Shown here: positions 1-9,424 of the stretch, piece by piece | Position numbering within the stretch: position 1 is the first letter of the stretch | How the letters are laid out: every line of letters begins with the position of its first letter | Origin: Marinobacter litoralis | Lineage (GTDB): Bacteria > Pseudomonadota > Gammaproteobacteria > Pseudomonadales > Oleiphilaceae | Reading direction: 5' to 3' | Length of the DNA stretch: 64,000 nucleotides | Assembly (NCBI RefSeq): GCF_003336705.1 | Contig: NZ_QMDL01000001.1 | Location: 186,001 to 250,000, forward strand | Notes under the pieces: model-generated | Seen by the model: only the letters and a program-made list of their open reading frames with translations | What the model was told of the DNA's origin: nothing | Databases searched by the model: none | Program-made: the position numbers and the translations under genes

Positions 1-137
1 AGCGTACTTTCCAGACTTACTCCTCACTGGTAGACAGCGTGAGCGTGAAGCGTCGTGGTGATGTGCGTCAGGCCAAGCTTTACTACCTTCGCGACCTGTC
101 TGGTAAGGCAGCTCGTATCAAGGAAAAGCTGGGCTGA
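1..137 (+). CDS. rplS: 50S ribosomal protein L19, C-terminal part (5' end outside window)
   Basis: The frame starting at base 3 encodes the last 44 residues of ribosomal protein L19, a large-subunit protein at the 30S-50S interface. The basic tail with [20 protein letters not shown] followed by [11 protein letters not shown] is the family's conserved C-terminus, and the stop is TGA at 135-137. The start lies upstream of the window. A strong intrinsic terminator follows within 25 bases, so this gene is the end of its operon, normally rpsP-rimM-trmD-rplS; those partners are not visible here. Confidence 0.95.
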   Translation, partial: RTFQTYSSLVDSVSVKRRGDVRQAKLYYLRDLSGKAARIKEKLG

Positions 138-161
138 TATCGGTTCGACCGATCAGTGCAG

Positions 162-191
162 AAAAAAGCAGCCCCAGCGGCTGCTTTTTTT
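162..191 (+). terminator. Rho-independent terminator after rplS
   Basis: A perfect 12-bp stem, AAAAAAGCAGCC (162-173) with GGCTGCTTTTTT (179-190), closes a 5-base loop and ends in a T run. The A/T part of the stem makes it potentially bidirectional. It lies just before the xerD start region, so xerD needs its own promoter or readthrough. Confidence 0.9.
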
Positions 192-226
192 GTGCTTAAA
201 TTTCGGTAGTGAGGTGGCCGTGGGGG

Positions 227-1138
227 GTGCTTTTGCTCAGAACTCAAGATCAATCGCTGATTGCCAGATTTTCTGATGCCATCTGGCTTGAGGATGGGTT
301 GGGTGAGAAAACCCGAATGGCCTATGCCAGTGATTTATCGAGGTTGTCTGCGTGGCTGCAGCAACAGCCCGGGTCGCCGGGTTTGCAATCGGCGTCACGC
401 ACCGACTTACTGGCTTGGATGTCCCGGGGGATGGCGGATGGTCTGAAAGCAAGTACCGCAGCGCGTCGCCTTTCAGGCATTCGGCGCTTTTACCGCTATT
501 TGTTGCGAGAGGGGTTGATCGCCGAGGATCCGACGTTGCGGATAGACAGTCCTCGCTTGCCTCGGCGGCTGCCGGATACCTTGACCGAGGACGATGTCGA
601 GCGATTAATGGCAGAGCCGGACCCCGAGTTGCCATTGGAGTTACGTGACCGGGCTATGCTCGAAATTTTGTACGGTTGCGGCTTGCGCGTCACGGAATTG
701 ACCGGCCTGACGGTTGATCAGGTCAATATTCGTCAGGGTGTGGTTCGCGTGAGTGGTAAGGGTGGAAAAGAACGGTTGGTACCTTTGGGTGAAGAGGCGG
801 TTGATTGGCTGATACGCTATATGCGGGAAGCTCGGGGCGAGCTTTTAAGGGGTAAGAGCAGTGACGCGCTTTTTCCCGGAAATCGCGCCAGTGCGATGAC
901 CCGGCAGGCTTTTTGGTACCGTATCAAGTTATACGCCTCTCGTTCCGGTATACAGAAACACTTGTCGCCTCATACTCTCCGTCACGCATTTGCAACTCAC
1001 CTGCTCAATCATGGTGCCGATTTGAGGGTGGTGCAGATGCTGCTTGGTCATTCAGACCTTTCGACCACACAGATTTATACTCATGTCGCCCGCCAGCGAT
1101 TGCAGGATCTGCATCGAACGCATCATCCCAGAGGCTGA
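227..1138 (+). CDS. xerD: Site-specific tyrosine recombinase XerD
   Basis: XerD works with XerC at the dif site in the terminus, resolving chromosome dimers at the division septum under FtsK control. The product has the N-terminal SAM-like core-binding domain (roughly residues 5-95) and a C-terminal catalytic domain. Visible active-site elements are the Arg in CGLRVTEL (near 154), HTLRHAFATHLL (His and Arg of HxxR), the His of LLGHSDLST, and the nucleophile Tyr in IYTHVA. The C-terminal HHP motif matches XerD more than XerC. The start is uncertain: the frame is open from GTG 209, but homology begins only at about DQSLIARF, so GTG 227 or TTG 233 are likelier. dsbC follows on the same strand, as in Pseudomonas. 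Confidence 0.95.
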   Translation: MLLLRTQDQSLIARFSDAIWLEDGLGEKTRMAYASDLSRLSAWLQQQPGSPGLQSASRTDLLAWMSRGMADGLKASTAARRLSGIRRFYRYLLREGLIAEDPTLRIDSPRLPRRLPDTLTEDDVERLMAEPDPELPLELRDRAMLEILYGCGLRVTELTGLTVDQVNIRQGVVRVSGKGGKERLVPLGEEAVDWLIRYMREARGELLRGKSSDALFPGNRASAMTRQAFWYRIKLYASRSGIQKHLSPHTLRHAFATHLLNHGADLRVVQMLLGHSDLSTTQIYTHVARQRLQDLHRTHHPRG

Positions 1139-1276
1139 TCTGGTATGGTGTGGGATTGAACTTTTGCTGTTGCTCTGTGTCGCACTCTCCTATGAATGGC
1201 GGTCTAATCGTCTGAATCTGCCGGCGGGTGGGGTTTGAGTCCTGAATTCCTTAAACAACAAGGTAAGTGTAAGCAT

Positions 1277-2011
1277 ATGAAGCTAAGAACTTTGGCCGCT
1301 ATGGCTGGCCTGGTGGCGTCGATGGTAACTGTGAGCGCAGTAAATGCCGGTGAGGTTGAGGAAACCATCACGGAGCGTTTGTCGCAGGCAGTGCCAGGCC
1401 TGCGAATAATGTCTGTGAGCAAATCAGAGGCTCCGGGCCTTTACGAGGTGCAAAGCAGTAATGGTGACACCATTTACACCACCGAAGATGGCGTCTATCT
1501 GCTGACTGGCGACATGTTAAAAATTACCGACAATGGAATCGCCAACGTGACAGAAGAGGCGCGGGCTCGGGTGCGCCAGAAACAGATGGCTGAGTTTGGA
1601 GACGGCGGAGTCATCTCTTACCCGGCGAAGGGCCAGCAGAAAGCCGTTATCGACGTGTTTACCGATATCGATTGCCCCTACTGCAGAAAGCTGCACGATG
1701 AAGTGCCGCAACTCAATGAGTACGGCATTACCGTTAACTATTATGCTTTCCCGCGATCAGGACCTAATACCCCTTCGTTTCGGAAATACGAGTCGGTGTG
1801 GTGTGCCGAAGATCAGCGTGATGCGATGGACACAGCCAAAGGTGGCAAATCAGTGCCAAGTAAAACCTGTGAGAACCCGGTTGCTGAACAGTATCAGTTA
1901 GGCGGCAAGGTTGGGGTAACCGGTACCCCGGCAATTGTTCTTGAGGACGGCAATATGATTCGAGGCTATGTCCCGGCTCGCAATCTGGCGGAAGGTCTTG
2001 GTCTGCTTTAA
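1277..2011 (+). CDS. dsbC: Thiol:disulfide interchange protein DsbC (periplasmic disulfide isomerase)
   Basis: DsbC is a homodimeric periplasmic isomerase that corrects wrongly paired disulfides and is kept reduced by DsbD. ATG 1277 gives a typical signal peptide (MKLRTLAAMAGLVASMVTVSAVNA) with likely cleavage after VNA, and an AAGGTAAG ribosome-binding site lies just upstream. The frame runs further 5' without a credible start. The N-terminal dimerisation part is followed by a thioredoxin-like domain with the CPYC active site (Cys133 and Cys136) and the cis-proline loop in GVTGTPAIVL. The length of 244 residues fits the family. A possible sigma-E-type promoter lies in the 138-base gap after xerD. 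Confidence 0.95.
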   Translation: MKLRTLAAMAGLVASMVTVSAVNAGEVEETITERLSQAVPGLRIMSVSKSEAPGLYEVQSSNGDTIYTTEDGVYLLTGDMLKITDNGIANVTEEARARVRQKQMAEFGDGGVISYPAKGQQKAVIDVFTDIDCPYCRKLHDEVPQLNEYGITVNYYAFPRSGPNTPSFRKYESVWCAEDQRDAMDTAKGGKSVPSKTCENPVAEQYQLGGKVGVTGTPAIVLEDGNMIRGYVPARNLAEGLGLL

Positions 2012-2058
2012 ATTTTCGGCTCTCGTTTGAGGGCCGTTCCCCACTGTTTGAAACGTAA

Positions 2059-2099
2059 CCGATTCAGGGCTTATTCAGGAGCGCCTGAATCGGTATACT
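2059..2099. promoter_or_regulatory. Inverted repeat plus candidate -10 box upstream of hom
   Basis: CCGATTCAGG (2059-2068) and CCTGAATCGG (2084-2093) form a perfect 10-bp inverted repeat. A third copy of the half-site ATTCAGG lies between them in direct orientation (2073-2079). The right arm abuts TATACT (2094-2099), a good -10 hexamer about 50 bases before the hom start. No T run follows, so an operator seems at least as likely as a dsbC terminator. No regulator is identified. Confidence 0.45.
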
Positions 2100-2151
2100 A
2101 TGCCCCCAATTGCAATCCATTAGCACCCCAAGCGGGATCAGAGGTGAGAGC

Positions 2152-3453
2152 TTGAAAGACGTTAATGTCGGAATTTGCGGATTAGGAACCGTCGGCGGCG
2201 GTACATTTAATGTCCTGACTCGCAACGCGGCGATTATTTCTGGCCGTGTCGGCTGCAACATCCGAATTGCCCGAGTGGCCAGCCGGAAGCGCCGGGACGA
2301 TCTTGACCTAGGCGATATTCCGTTCAGCACCGACATTTTTGATGTGGTGAATGACTCTTCGGTTGATGTCGTTGTTGAATTGATCGGTGGTTACGACGTT
2401 GCCAGAGAGCTGGTGCTGACTGCCATCGCCAATGGCAAGCATGTGGTCACCGCCAACAAAGCCCTGATTGCCGTGCACGGGAACGAAATCTTTGAGGCCG
2501 CCGAGAAAGCGGGTGTGGTGGTAGCCTACGAAGCCGGTGTGGCCGGTGGTATCCCGGTTATCAAAGCCGTTCGTGAAGGTTTGGCGGCAAACCGTATCGA
2601 CACCATCGCTGGAATCATCAACGGCACCGGTAACTTCATTCTGACCGAGATGCGCGCAGGCCGTCCCTTTGATGAAGTGTTGAAAGAAGCGCAGGCGCTG
2701 GGGTATGCGGAAGCCGACCCGACGTTTGATGTTGAAGGCATTGATGCGGCGCACAAGCTTACGATTTTGGCATCGTCCGGTATCGGTGTTCCGCTGCAGT
2801 TCGAAAAAGCCTACACCGAAGGCATTTCATCGCTCACCCCGAGCGACATCGCTCACGCAGAATTGCTGGGTTACCGGGTTAAGCATCTGGGTATTGCCCG
2901 CCGTCGAGATGACGGTATCGAGTTGCGTGTTCACCCAACGCTGGTGCCGAAAACTCATCTGATTGCTCAGGTTGATGGTGTGTTGAATGCTGTGATGGTT
3001 GATGGCGATGCCGTAGGGCAAACCATGTATTACGGCCCCGGTGCGGGTGACGAAGCTACGGCTTCTGCGGTGATTGCCGATATCGTGGACGTTGCCCGAG
3101 CGGTTGCAAGTGGCAGCCAGCAGAAAGTTCCGTATCTGGGCTTTACTCCAGATGCACTGGAAGACTTGCCCGTGTTGCCGATGGAAGAGATTCAATCTGC
3201 ATACTACTTGCGGATTCAGGCGTTTGACCGTCCAGGTGTACTGGCCAAAATTGCATCGATTCTGAGTGAGCATGGCATCAACATCGAATCGATCATGCAG
3301 AAAGAATCCGAGTTTGAGGACGGCCGTATTCCGGTCATTATCCTGACCCATACGGTGCAGGAGCGTCAGATGAACCTGGCGATTGAAGAAATGGAATCGC
3401 TGGTCGACGTAGACGGCTCCGTTGTCCGCATCCGCGCAGAAAATTTTAACTAA
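2152..3453 (+). CDS. hom: Homoserine dehydrogenase
   Basis: This enzyme reduces aspartate semialdehyde to homoserine, the branch point to threonine and methionine. The protein opens with a Rossmann fingerprint GICGLGTVGGG (residues 7-17), then the catalytic domain with VTANKALIAVHG and GIINGTGNFILTEM, and ends with an ACT domain (about 350-433) that usually mediates threonine feedback. It is a stand-alone enzyme of 433 residues without the aspartokinase part found in E. coli ThrA. The start is TTG 2152, because AGAGGTGAG sits at the right distance and homology begins at once; an in-frame TTG at 2110 has no such site. thrC follows 11 bases later, so the two probably form an operon. Confidence 0.95.
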   Translation: MKDVNVGICGLGTVGGGTFNVLTRNAAIISGRVGCNIRIARVASRKRRDDLDLGDIPFSTDIFDVVNDSSVDVVVELIGGYDVARELVLTAIANGKHVVTANKALIAVHGNEIFEAAEKAGVVVAYEAGVAGGIPVIKAVREGLAANRIDTIAGIINGTGNFILTEMRAGRPFDEVLKEAQALGYAEADPTFDVEGIDAAHKLTILASSGIGVPLQFEKAYTEGISSLTPSDIAHAELLGYRVKHLGIARRRDDGIELRVHPTLVPKTHLIAQVDGVLNAVMVDGDAVGQTMYYGPGAGDEATASAVIADIVDVARAVASGSQQKVPYLGFTPDALEDLPVLPMEEIQSAYYLRIQAFDRPGVLAKIASILSEHGINIESIMQKESEFEDGRIPVIILTHTVQERQMNLAIEEMESLVDVDGSVVRIRAENFN

Positions 3454-3464
3454 CAGGTACGCAC

Positions 3465-4865
3465 GTGAGATACATCAGCACACGGGGCGAAGCACCCGCT
3501 TTAGGCTTTGAAGACGTTCTTCTGACCGGATTGGCGACGGACGGTGGCCTCTATGTACCGGAGTCACTGCCGCATTTCAGCCTGGAAGAAATTCGCAGCT
3601 GGCGGGGCCTTCCCTACTCGGAGCTGGCCTTTAAGGTTATGTACCCGTTTGTGGAAGATGCCATCCCGGCGGATGACTTTCGCAAAATGTTGGATGAAAC
3701 CTACAGCGGCTTTGCCCACCAATCGGTAGCGCCGCTGGTGCAGCTCGACAGCAATGAATGGGTGATGGAATTGTTCCGCGGTCCCACGCTGGCATTCAAA
3801 GACTTCGCGTTGCAATTGCTCGGACGTTTGCTCGACTATGTGCTTGAAAAGCGCAAGCAGCATGTGGTGATCATGGGGGCGACCTCGGGTGACACGGGTT
3901 CGGCAGCCATTGAGGGCTGTCGCCGCTGCGAACACGTGGATATCTTTATCCTGCATCCGTATCAGCGCGTGTCTGAAGTTCAGCGCCGCCAGATGACCAC
4001 GGTGCAGGGCGATAACATTCACAATATCGCTGTGAAGGGTAACTTTGACGACTGCCAGCGCATGGTCAAAGAAAGCTTCGGTGATCAGTCGTTCCTGGGC
4101 GGTAAAACTCAGTTGGCGGCTGTAAACTCCATTAACTGGGCGCGGATCATGGCCCAGATCGTTTACTACTTCCAAGCGTCATTGGCCCTGGGTGGTCCTG
4201 ATCGCAGCATGGCATTCTCTGTGCCTACCGGCAACTTCGGCGATATCTTTGCCGGTTACCTGGCGAAGAAGATGGGCTTGCCAATCAGCCAGCTGGTGAT
4301 CGCCACCAACCGTAACGATATTCTGCATCGCTTCATGAGCGGCAACCGGTATGAGCAACAGCAGCTTGAGCACACCTTGTCGCCGAGTATGGACATCATG
4401 GTGTCCAGCAACTTCGAACGCCTGCTGTTTGACCTGCACGGTCGTGATGGCGCAGCGGTAAAAGATTTGCTGGAAAATGCCGCGAAAGGTCCGGTCAGTA
4501 TCGAAGATTATCGTTGGAAGGCTGCTCGTAAGCTGTTCGACAGCGATGCGGTAGACGACAAAACAACGTGCGATACCATCCGTGAGATCTACGAGCAGAA
4601 CGAATACCTGCTGGATCCGCACACCGCCATCGGTGTGCGCGCGGCCCGCAACTGCCGCCGCGATGCAACCGTTCCGATGATTACATTGGGTACGGCGCAC
4701 CCGGCTAAGTTCCCGGATGCCATTGTAGAATCCGGCCTGTCGGTGAAGCCGCAGTTGCCGCCTCATATGGCGGATCTGTTTGAGCGGGAAGAGCGCTACA
4801 CCGTGCTGGAGAATGATCTGGCTGAAGTGCAGGGCTTTTTGTCCAAGCACTGGAAGAATGCCTGA
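3465..4865 (+). CDS. thrC: Threonine synthase
   Basis: This PLP enzyme converts O-phosphohomoserine to threonine. The N-terminus MRYISTRGEAPALGF is typical, and the cofactor lysine is Lys112 in LAFKDFALQ. GATSGDTGSAAIEG and SVPTGNFGDIFAGYLAKKMG form the phosphate-binding and core motifs. The length of 466 residues matches the long, Pseudomonas-type enzyme. The start is GTG with an AGG ribosome-binding site between it and the hom stop. The short gap points to co-transcription with hom, together giving the last steps to threonine; thrB is not adjacent. Confidence 0.95.
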   Translation: MRYISTRGEAPALGFEDVLLTGLATDGGLYVPESLPHFSLEEIRSWRGLPYSELAFKVMYPFVEDAIPADDFRKMLDETYSGFAHQSVAPLVQLDSNEWVMELFRGPTLAFKDFALQLLGRLLDYVLEKRKQHVVIMGATSGDTGSAAIEGCRRCEHVDIFILHPYQRVSEVQRRQMTTVQGDNIHNIAVKGNFDDCQRMVKESFGDQSFLGGKTQLAAVNSINWARIMAQIVYYFQASLALGGPDRSMAFSVPTGNFGDIFAGYLAKKMGLPISQLVIATNRNDILHRFMSGNRYEQQQLEHTLSPSMDIMVSSNFERLLFDLHGRDGAAVKDLLENAAKGPVSIEDYRWKAARKLFDSDAVDDKTTCDTIREIYEQNEYLLDPHTAIGVRAARNCRRDATVPMITLGTAHPAKFPDAIVESGLSVKPQLPPHMADLFEREERYTVLENDLAEVQGFLSKHWKNA

Positions 4866-4871
4866 TCCGGC

Positions 4872-6605
4872 ATGACTCCCAAAAAGATCCTGCGTCGCCC
4901 CCAGCCGGTTAACAGTCCGGACTGGGGGCAAAGTCTGCCTCCAATCCTTCGTCGGTTATACGCCGCCCGAGGGGTTCATTCCGACGAACAACTCCAGTAC
5001 ACCCTGAAGCACTTGGCATCGCCGATGCAGTTGCGGGGTATAGACCGGGCTGTTGAATTGTTGGCTGACGCCGTGGTTCACAAGCAACGCGTCATGATTC
5101 TGGGTGATTTCGACGCAGACGGAGCCACCAGTACCGCCGTCGCGATGCTCGGCTTGTCGATGTTGGGGGTGCCAGCGGTTGACTTCCGAGTACCGAGCCG
5201 CTTCTCTGATGGCTACGGTCTAACGCCGGGAATCATTCACCGGTTGCAGGAAGAAGGTGAGCTGCCCGATCTCTTGGTGACGGTAGACAACGGAATCTCG
5301 GCCATCGAGGGTGTGCGGGCAGCCCGGGATCTCGGGATCAAAGTGGTTGTGACCGATCACCACTTGGCGGGAGAAGAATTGCCAGACGCAGATGCCATCG
5401 TAAACCCCAATCAGCCCGGCTGCCCGTTCTTTAGCAAGAACGCCGCTGGCGTGGGTGTCATGTTCTACGTGCTGACCGCGCTGCGAAAACACCTGAGGGA
5501 TCACAACCTGCTACCAAGCCCTGAGCCGAATCTGGGCACATTGCTGGATTTAGTCGCCTTGGGCACAGTGGCGGACGTTGTCCCACTGGATCATAACAAC
5601 AGGATTTTTGTAGAGCAGGGCATACGCCGCATCCGCAAAGGCGAGGCCCGCCCCGGCATATTGGCGCTGTTAAAAGTGGCAGGCCGGGACCACACCGAAA
5701 TCAGTTCCACCGATCTTGGCTTTGTGGTTGGCCCTCGGCTAAATGCCGCCGGGCGCCTGGATGATATGAGCATCGGCATTGCCTGCCTGCTCGCGGATAA
5801 CCCCGATGAAGCCTTGCGCCTCGCGCAGGAGTTGGACACCTTCAATCGCGAACGCCGCACCATCGAAAAAGACATGAAAAGCCAAGCGCAAGAGCTGCTG
5901 GCTTCCATGTCGTTGGATATCGACGGTTTGCCTTGGGGGTTGGCGCTGTTTGATCCGGATTGGCATCAAGGTGTGATCGGCATTCTGGCCGCCAGAATCC
6001 GCGAACAAACCCATCGCCCGACCATCGCGTTTGCGCCGGACGACGACGGCGTTAGCCTCAAAGGCTCTGCCCGTTCCATTCCAGGCCTGCACATCCGCGA
6101 TGCCCTGGCGGTGGTGGATGCGAAATCACCTGGCTTGATGAAAAAATACGGCGGCCACGCCATGGCCGCCGGCATGACCATCGCCCGCGACGATCTGGAA
6201 GCATTTAGTAAAGCCTTCGACGAGGCGGTGAGAGACTCCCTGAAACCGGAAGATCTGGAAGCGGCCATCGTCACCGACGGCCCGTTGGCACCCGCAGAAC
6301 TTAATCTCGATACCGCCTACCTGCTTAAGCGCAGCGGCCCCTGGGGACAACACTTCCCCGAGCCGCTGTTTGACGGTGAATTCAACGTCGTCAGCCAGCG
6401 CATTGTGGGAGAAAACCACCTGAAACTGGTGCTTCAGCCGGCAGAGGGTGGTGGCATTATTGATGCCATCGCCTTTAACACCGGCCCTGAAGTTCCAGAC
6501 TACACCCGCTCGGGTGCCCGGGTGGTCTACAAACCGGATGCCAACACTTTCCGCGGGCGGACCAACTTGCAGTTGATGGTGGATTATCTCGAGCCGCTGG
6601 GCTGA
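4872..6605 (+). CDS. recJ: Single-stranded-DNA-specific 5'-3' exonuclease RecJ
   Basis: RecJ degrades single-stranded DNA 5' to 3' in RecFOR recombination and in mismatch and base-excision repair. It is a DHH-family phosphoesterase: D79FDADG84 and the DHH signature 162-164 in VVTDHHLAG supply metal ligands, and VALGTVADVVPL is the next motif. The DHHA1 part includes GGHAMAAGMTI. The C-terminal OB fold reaches residue 577, the normal length. The gene begins 6 bases after thrC, an arrangement shared with Pseudomonas. Confidence 0.95.
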   Translation: MTPKKILRRPQPVNSPDWGQSLPPILRRLYAARGVHSDEQLQYTLKHLASPMQLRGIDRAVELLADAVVHKQRVMILGDFDADGATSTAVAMLGLSMLGVPAVDFRVPSRFSDGYGLTPGIIHRLQEEGELPDLLVTVDNGISAIEGVRAARDLGIKVVVTDHHLAGEELPDADAIVNPNQPGCPFFSKNAAGVGVMFYVLTALRKHLRDHNLLPSPEPNLGTLLDLVALGTVADVVPLDHNNRIFVEQGIRRIRKGEARPGILALLKVAGRDHTEISSTDLGFVVGPRLNAAGRLDDMSIGIACLLADNPDEALRLAQELDTFNRERRTIEKDMKSQAQELLASMSLDIDGLPWGLALFDPDWHQGVIGILAARIREQTHRPTIAFAPDDDGVSLKGSARSIPGLHIRDALAVVDAKSPGLMKKYGGHAMAAGMTIARDDLEAFSKAFDEAVRDSLKPEDLEAAIVTDGPLAPAELNLDTAYLLKRSGPWGQHFPEPLFDGEFNVVSQRIVGENHLKLVLQPAEGGGIIDAIAFNTGPEVPDYTRSGARVVYKPDANTFRGRTNLQLMVDYLEPLG

Positions 6606-6737
6606 CTGCGTCTCTCGGAAAGCCCTACCTCGTAGCGTGCTTGCACCCATCTACGAATAGCTGATTTAACGCACGAATTCCGGTAGAATTCGCCCTCAGT
6701 TTTTATCGCACCATTTTCCAAAGCGAGACAAGGTTTC

Positions 6738-7833
6738 ATGGAAATTAATCCCATAGTGACGAAGATCAAAGAGCTTCGCGAGCGCACCGAAGCGCTGAGG
6801 GGGTATCTTTGACTACGATCAGCGAAGCGAACGTCTGGTCGAAGTAGAACGCGAACTTGAACTCCCAACCGTATGGGACGATCCGGAGCGCGCCCAGTCA
6901 CTGGGTAAAGAGCGTTCTGACCTCGAACTGATCGTCAGAACGATTGATAACCTCACCTCCGGTCTGGCAGACGCAGAAAGTCTGCTCGAAATGGCCGTTG
7001 AAGAGGACGACGAAGGCACTGTGCAAGAAATCGAGGCCGATCTAGAAGGCCTTGATAAAGAACTCGAGAAACTCGAATTCCGCCGCATGTTCTCCGGTGA
7101 AATGGATGCCAACAACGCCTACCTGGAAATCCAGGCAGGCTCCGGCGGCACCGAAGCCCAAGACTGGGGCAATATGCTGCTGCGCATGTACCTGCGCTGG
7201 GCCGAGCGTCGAGGCTTCAAGGCCGAAATCGTCGAATTGCAGGAAGGTGAAGTCGCGGGCATCAAGAGCGCAACCATCCACATTCAGGGCGACTACGCCT
7301 ACGGCTGGCTGCGGACTGAAACCGGTGTTCACCGACTGGTGCGTAAATCACCGTTCGATTCCGGTAACCGTCGCCACACCTCGTTCTCTTCCGTGTTCAT
7401 CTCGCCGGAAGTGGATGACAGTTTTGAAATCGACATCAACCCGGCCGACCTGCGCGTGGACGTGTACCGAGCCTCCGGTGCCGGTGGTCAGCACGTAAAC
7501 CGAACCGAATCGGCCGTGCGACTGACCCACAACCCCACCGGAATCGTGGTGGCGTGTCAGGCTGGCCGAAGCCAGCACCAGAACAAAGACCAGGCGATGA
7601 AACAGCTGAAAGCCAAGCTGTTCGAGCGCGAGATGCAATTGCGCAATGCCGAGAAACAGAAGCAGGAAGACTCCAAGTCTGACATCGGCTGGGGTAGCCA
7701 GATCCGTTCATACGTGCTGGACGACAGCCGTATCAAAGATCTTCGCACCAAGGTGGAAACCAGTAATACCCAGTCGGTGCTCGATGGCGACATCGACAAG
7801 TTTATCGAAGCCAGTCTGAAGATGGCGCTGTAA
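6738..7833 (+). CDS. prfB: Peptide chain release factor 2, expressed by programmed +1 frameshift
   Basis: RF2 releases peptides at UGA and UAA stops. The first frame (6738-6812) encodes 24 residues ending RGYL and then an in-frame TGA at 6810-6812. The classic shift site AGGGGG TAT CTT TGA C is present: an internal Shine-Dalgarno-like AGGGGG at 6798-6803 and CTT-TGA at 6807-6812. Skipping T6810 continues as DYDQRSERL to the stop at 7833. The joined product has 364 residues, as in E. coli. The stop-recognition SPF tripeptide (204-206) and catalytic GGQ (249-251) are intact. Low RF2 favours shifting, so the protein controls its own synthesis. lysS follows, as in many proteobacteria. Confidence 0.97.
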
Positions 7834-7885
7834 ACAGCGCCATTCAACCTGAACCGGACCCCTCTCGACTTCTTAGTGAGCTAAC

Positions 7886-9421
7886 ATGACCGAACAGACC
7901 CAGAACGCGACACAGCCCGAGGACAACAAGCTGATAGCGGAGCGCCGCGCCAAACTGGCCAACCTGCGAGAGCAGGGTAATGCGTTCCCGAATGATTTCC
8001 GCCGTGATGCGACCGCCGCAGAACTGCAGGAAAAATACGGTGACAAGTCCAAGGAAGAGCTGGAAGCCATGGGCATCCAGGTGGCCATCGCTGGCCGCAT
8101 GATGCTCGACCGCAAGGCGTTCAAAGTGGTTCAGGACATGACTGGCCGCATTCAGATCTACGCCACCAAAGATGTTCAGAAAGACACCAAGCACTGGGAC
8201 CTCGGCGACATCGTGGGTGTGCGCGGCGTGCTGTGCAAGTCCGGTAAAGGCGACCTCTACGTGGCGATGGATGAGTACACCTTGCTCACCAAGTCGCTGC
8301 GTCCGTTGCCAGAGAAGCACAAAGGTCTGACCGACACAGAAGCTCGCTATCGTCATCGTTACGTGGACCTGATGATGAACGAAGACAGCCGTCGGGTGTT
8401 TCATGCGCGTTCGAAAATCATCAACGTGATGCGCCAGTACTTCACCGAGCGTGACTTCATGGAAGTTGAAACACCGATGCTGCAGGTGATTCCTGGTGGC
8501 GCTACTGCCCGTCCGTTCGTGACTCATCACAACGCTCTGGGTATTGATATGTACCTGCGCATAGCACCGGAGCTGTATCTCAAGCGTTTGGTTGTGGGCG
8601 GTTTCGAGCGGGTGTTTGAAATCAACCGTAACTTCCGTAACGAAGGTCTTTCGACCCGTCACAACCCGGAATTCACCATGGTGGAGTTCTATCAGGCCTA
8701 CGCGGATTACAACGAGCTGATGGACCTGACAGAAGATATGCTGCGCACCATCGCTCAAAAAGTGCTGGGCACGACCACGGTCACCAACACTCGTGTGTTG
8801 AAAGACGGTACCGAAGAAACCGTTGAATATGATTTTGGTAAGCCGTTTGAGCGCTTGACCGTTGTGGATGCCATCTTGCGCTATAACCCGGAGTTCACCC
8901 GCGAGCAGCTGGCTGACGAAGCTCAGGCACGCGAGCTGGCCAAAGGCCTGGGCATCAAGGTTAAAGACATCTGGGGCTTGGGTAAGGTACAAATCGAGAT
9001 CTTCGAAGAGACGGCCGAGCACCGTTTGATGCAGCCGACCTTCATTACCGAGTATCCGAAAGAAGTGTCGCCGCTGGCTCGTTGCAAAGACAGCGATCCG
9101 TTTGTCACCGAGCGTTTCGAGTTCTTCGTGGGTGGCCGTGAAATTGCCAACGGCTTCTCGGAGCTGAACGATGCGGAAGACCAGGCCGAGCGCTTCAAGG
9201 CCCAGGTTGCCGAGAAAGACGCGGGCGACGACGAAGCCATGTTCTACGACGACGACTACGTGATGGCGTTGGAGTACGGCTTGCCCCCGACCGCGGGTGA
9301 AGGGATTGGCATCGACCGTTTGGCCATGATGCTGACTGATTCGCCGTCTATCCGTGACGTGATTCTGTTCCCCGCCATGCGCCCCGAGCACAAAGCAGAG
9401 CAGAATTCCGGAGAGGAATAA
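7886..9421 (+). CDS. lysS: Lysyl-tRNA synthetase (class II)
   Basis: LysRS charges tRNA-Lys. The protein has a charged N-terminal helix, an OB-fold anticodon-binding domain (about residues 65-180) and the class II catalytic core. Core motifs seen include [12 protein letters not shown], the motif 2 region [21 protein letters not shown], and motif 3 as [14 protein letters not shown] near the end. Its 511 residues match the family. The gene sits 52 bases after prfB in the usual prfB-lysS pair. A very long antisense open frame over this gene is a coding shadow. Confidence 0.97.
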   Translation: MTEQTQNATQPEDNKLIAERRAKLANLREQGNAFPNDFRRDATAAELQEKYGDKSKEELEAMGIQVAIAGRMMLDRKAFKVVQDMTGRIQIYATKDVQKDTKHWDLGDIVGVRGVLCKSGKGDLYVAMDEYTLLTKSLRPLPEKHKGLTDTEARYRHRYVDLMMNEDSRRVFHARSKIINVMRQYFTERDFMEVETPMLQVIPGGATARPFVTHHNALGIDMYLRIAPELYLKRLVVGGFERVFEINRNFRNEGLSTRHNPEFTMVEFYQAYADYNELMDLTEDMLRTIAQKVLGTTTVTNTRVLKDGTEETVEYDFGKPFERLTVVDAILRYNPEFTREQLADEAQARELAKGLGIKVKDIWGLGKVQIEIFEETAEHRLMQPTFITEYPKEVSPLARCKDSDPFVTERFEFFVGGREIANGFSELNDAEDQAERFKAQVAEKDAGDDEAMFYDDDYVMALEYGLPPTAGEGIGIDRLAMMLTDSPSIRDVILFPAMRPEHKAEQNSGEE

Positions 9422-9424
9422 GTT

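Noticed and set aside
6738..6812. Apparent nonsense codon early in prfB suggesting a pseudogene
   Set aside because: The TGA is the known programmed frameshift stop with its Shine-Dalgarno-like element; the rest of the gene is intact.
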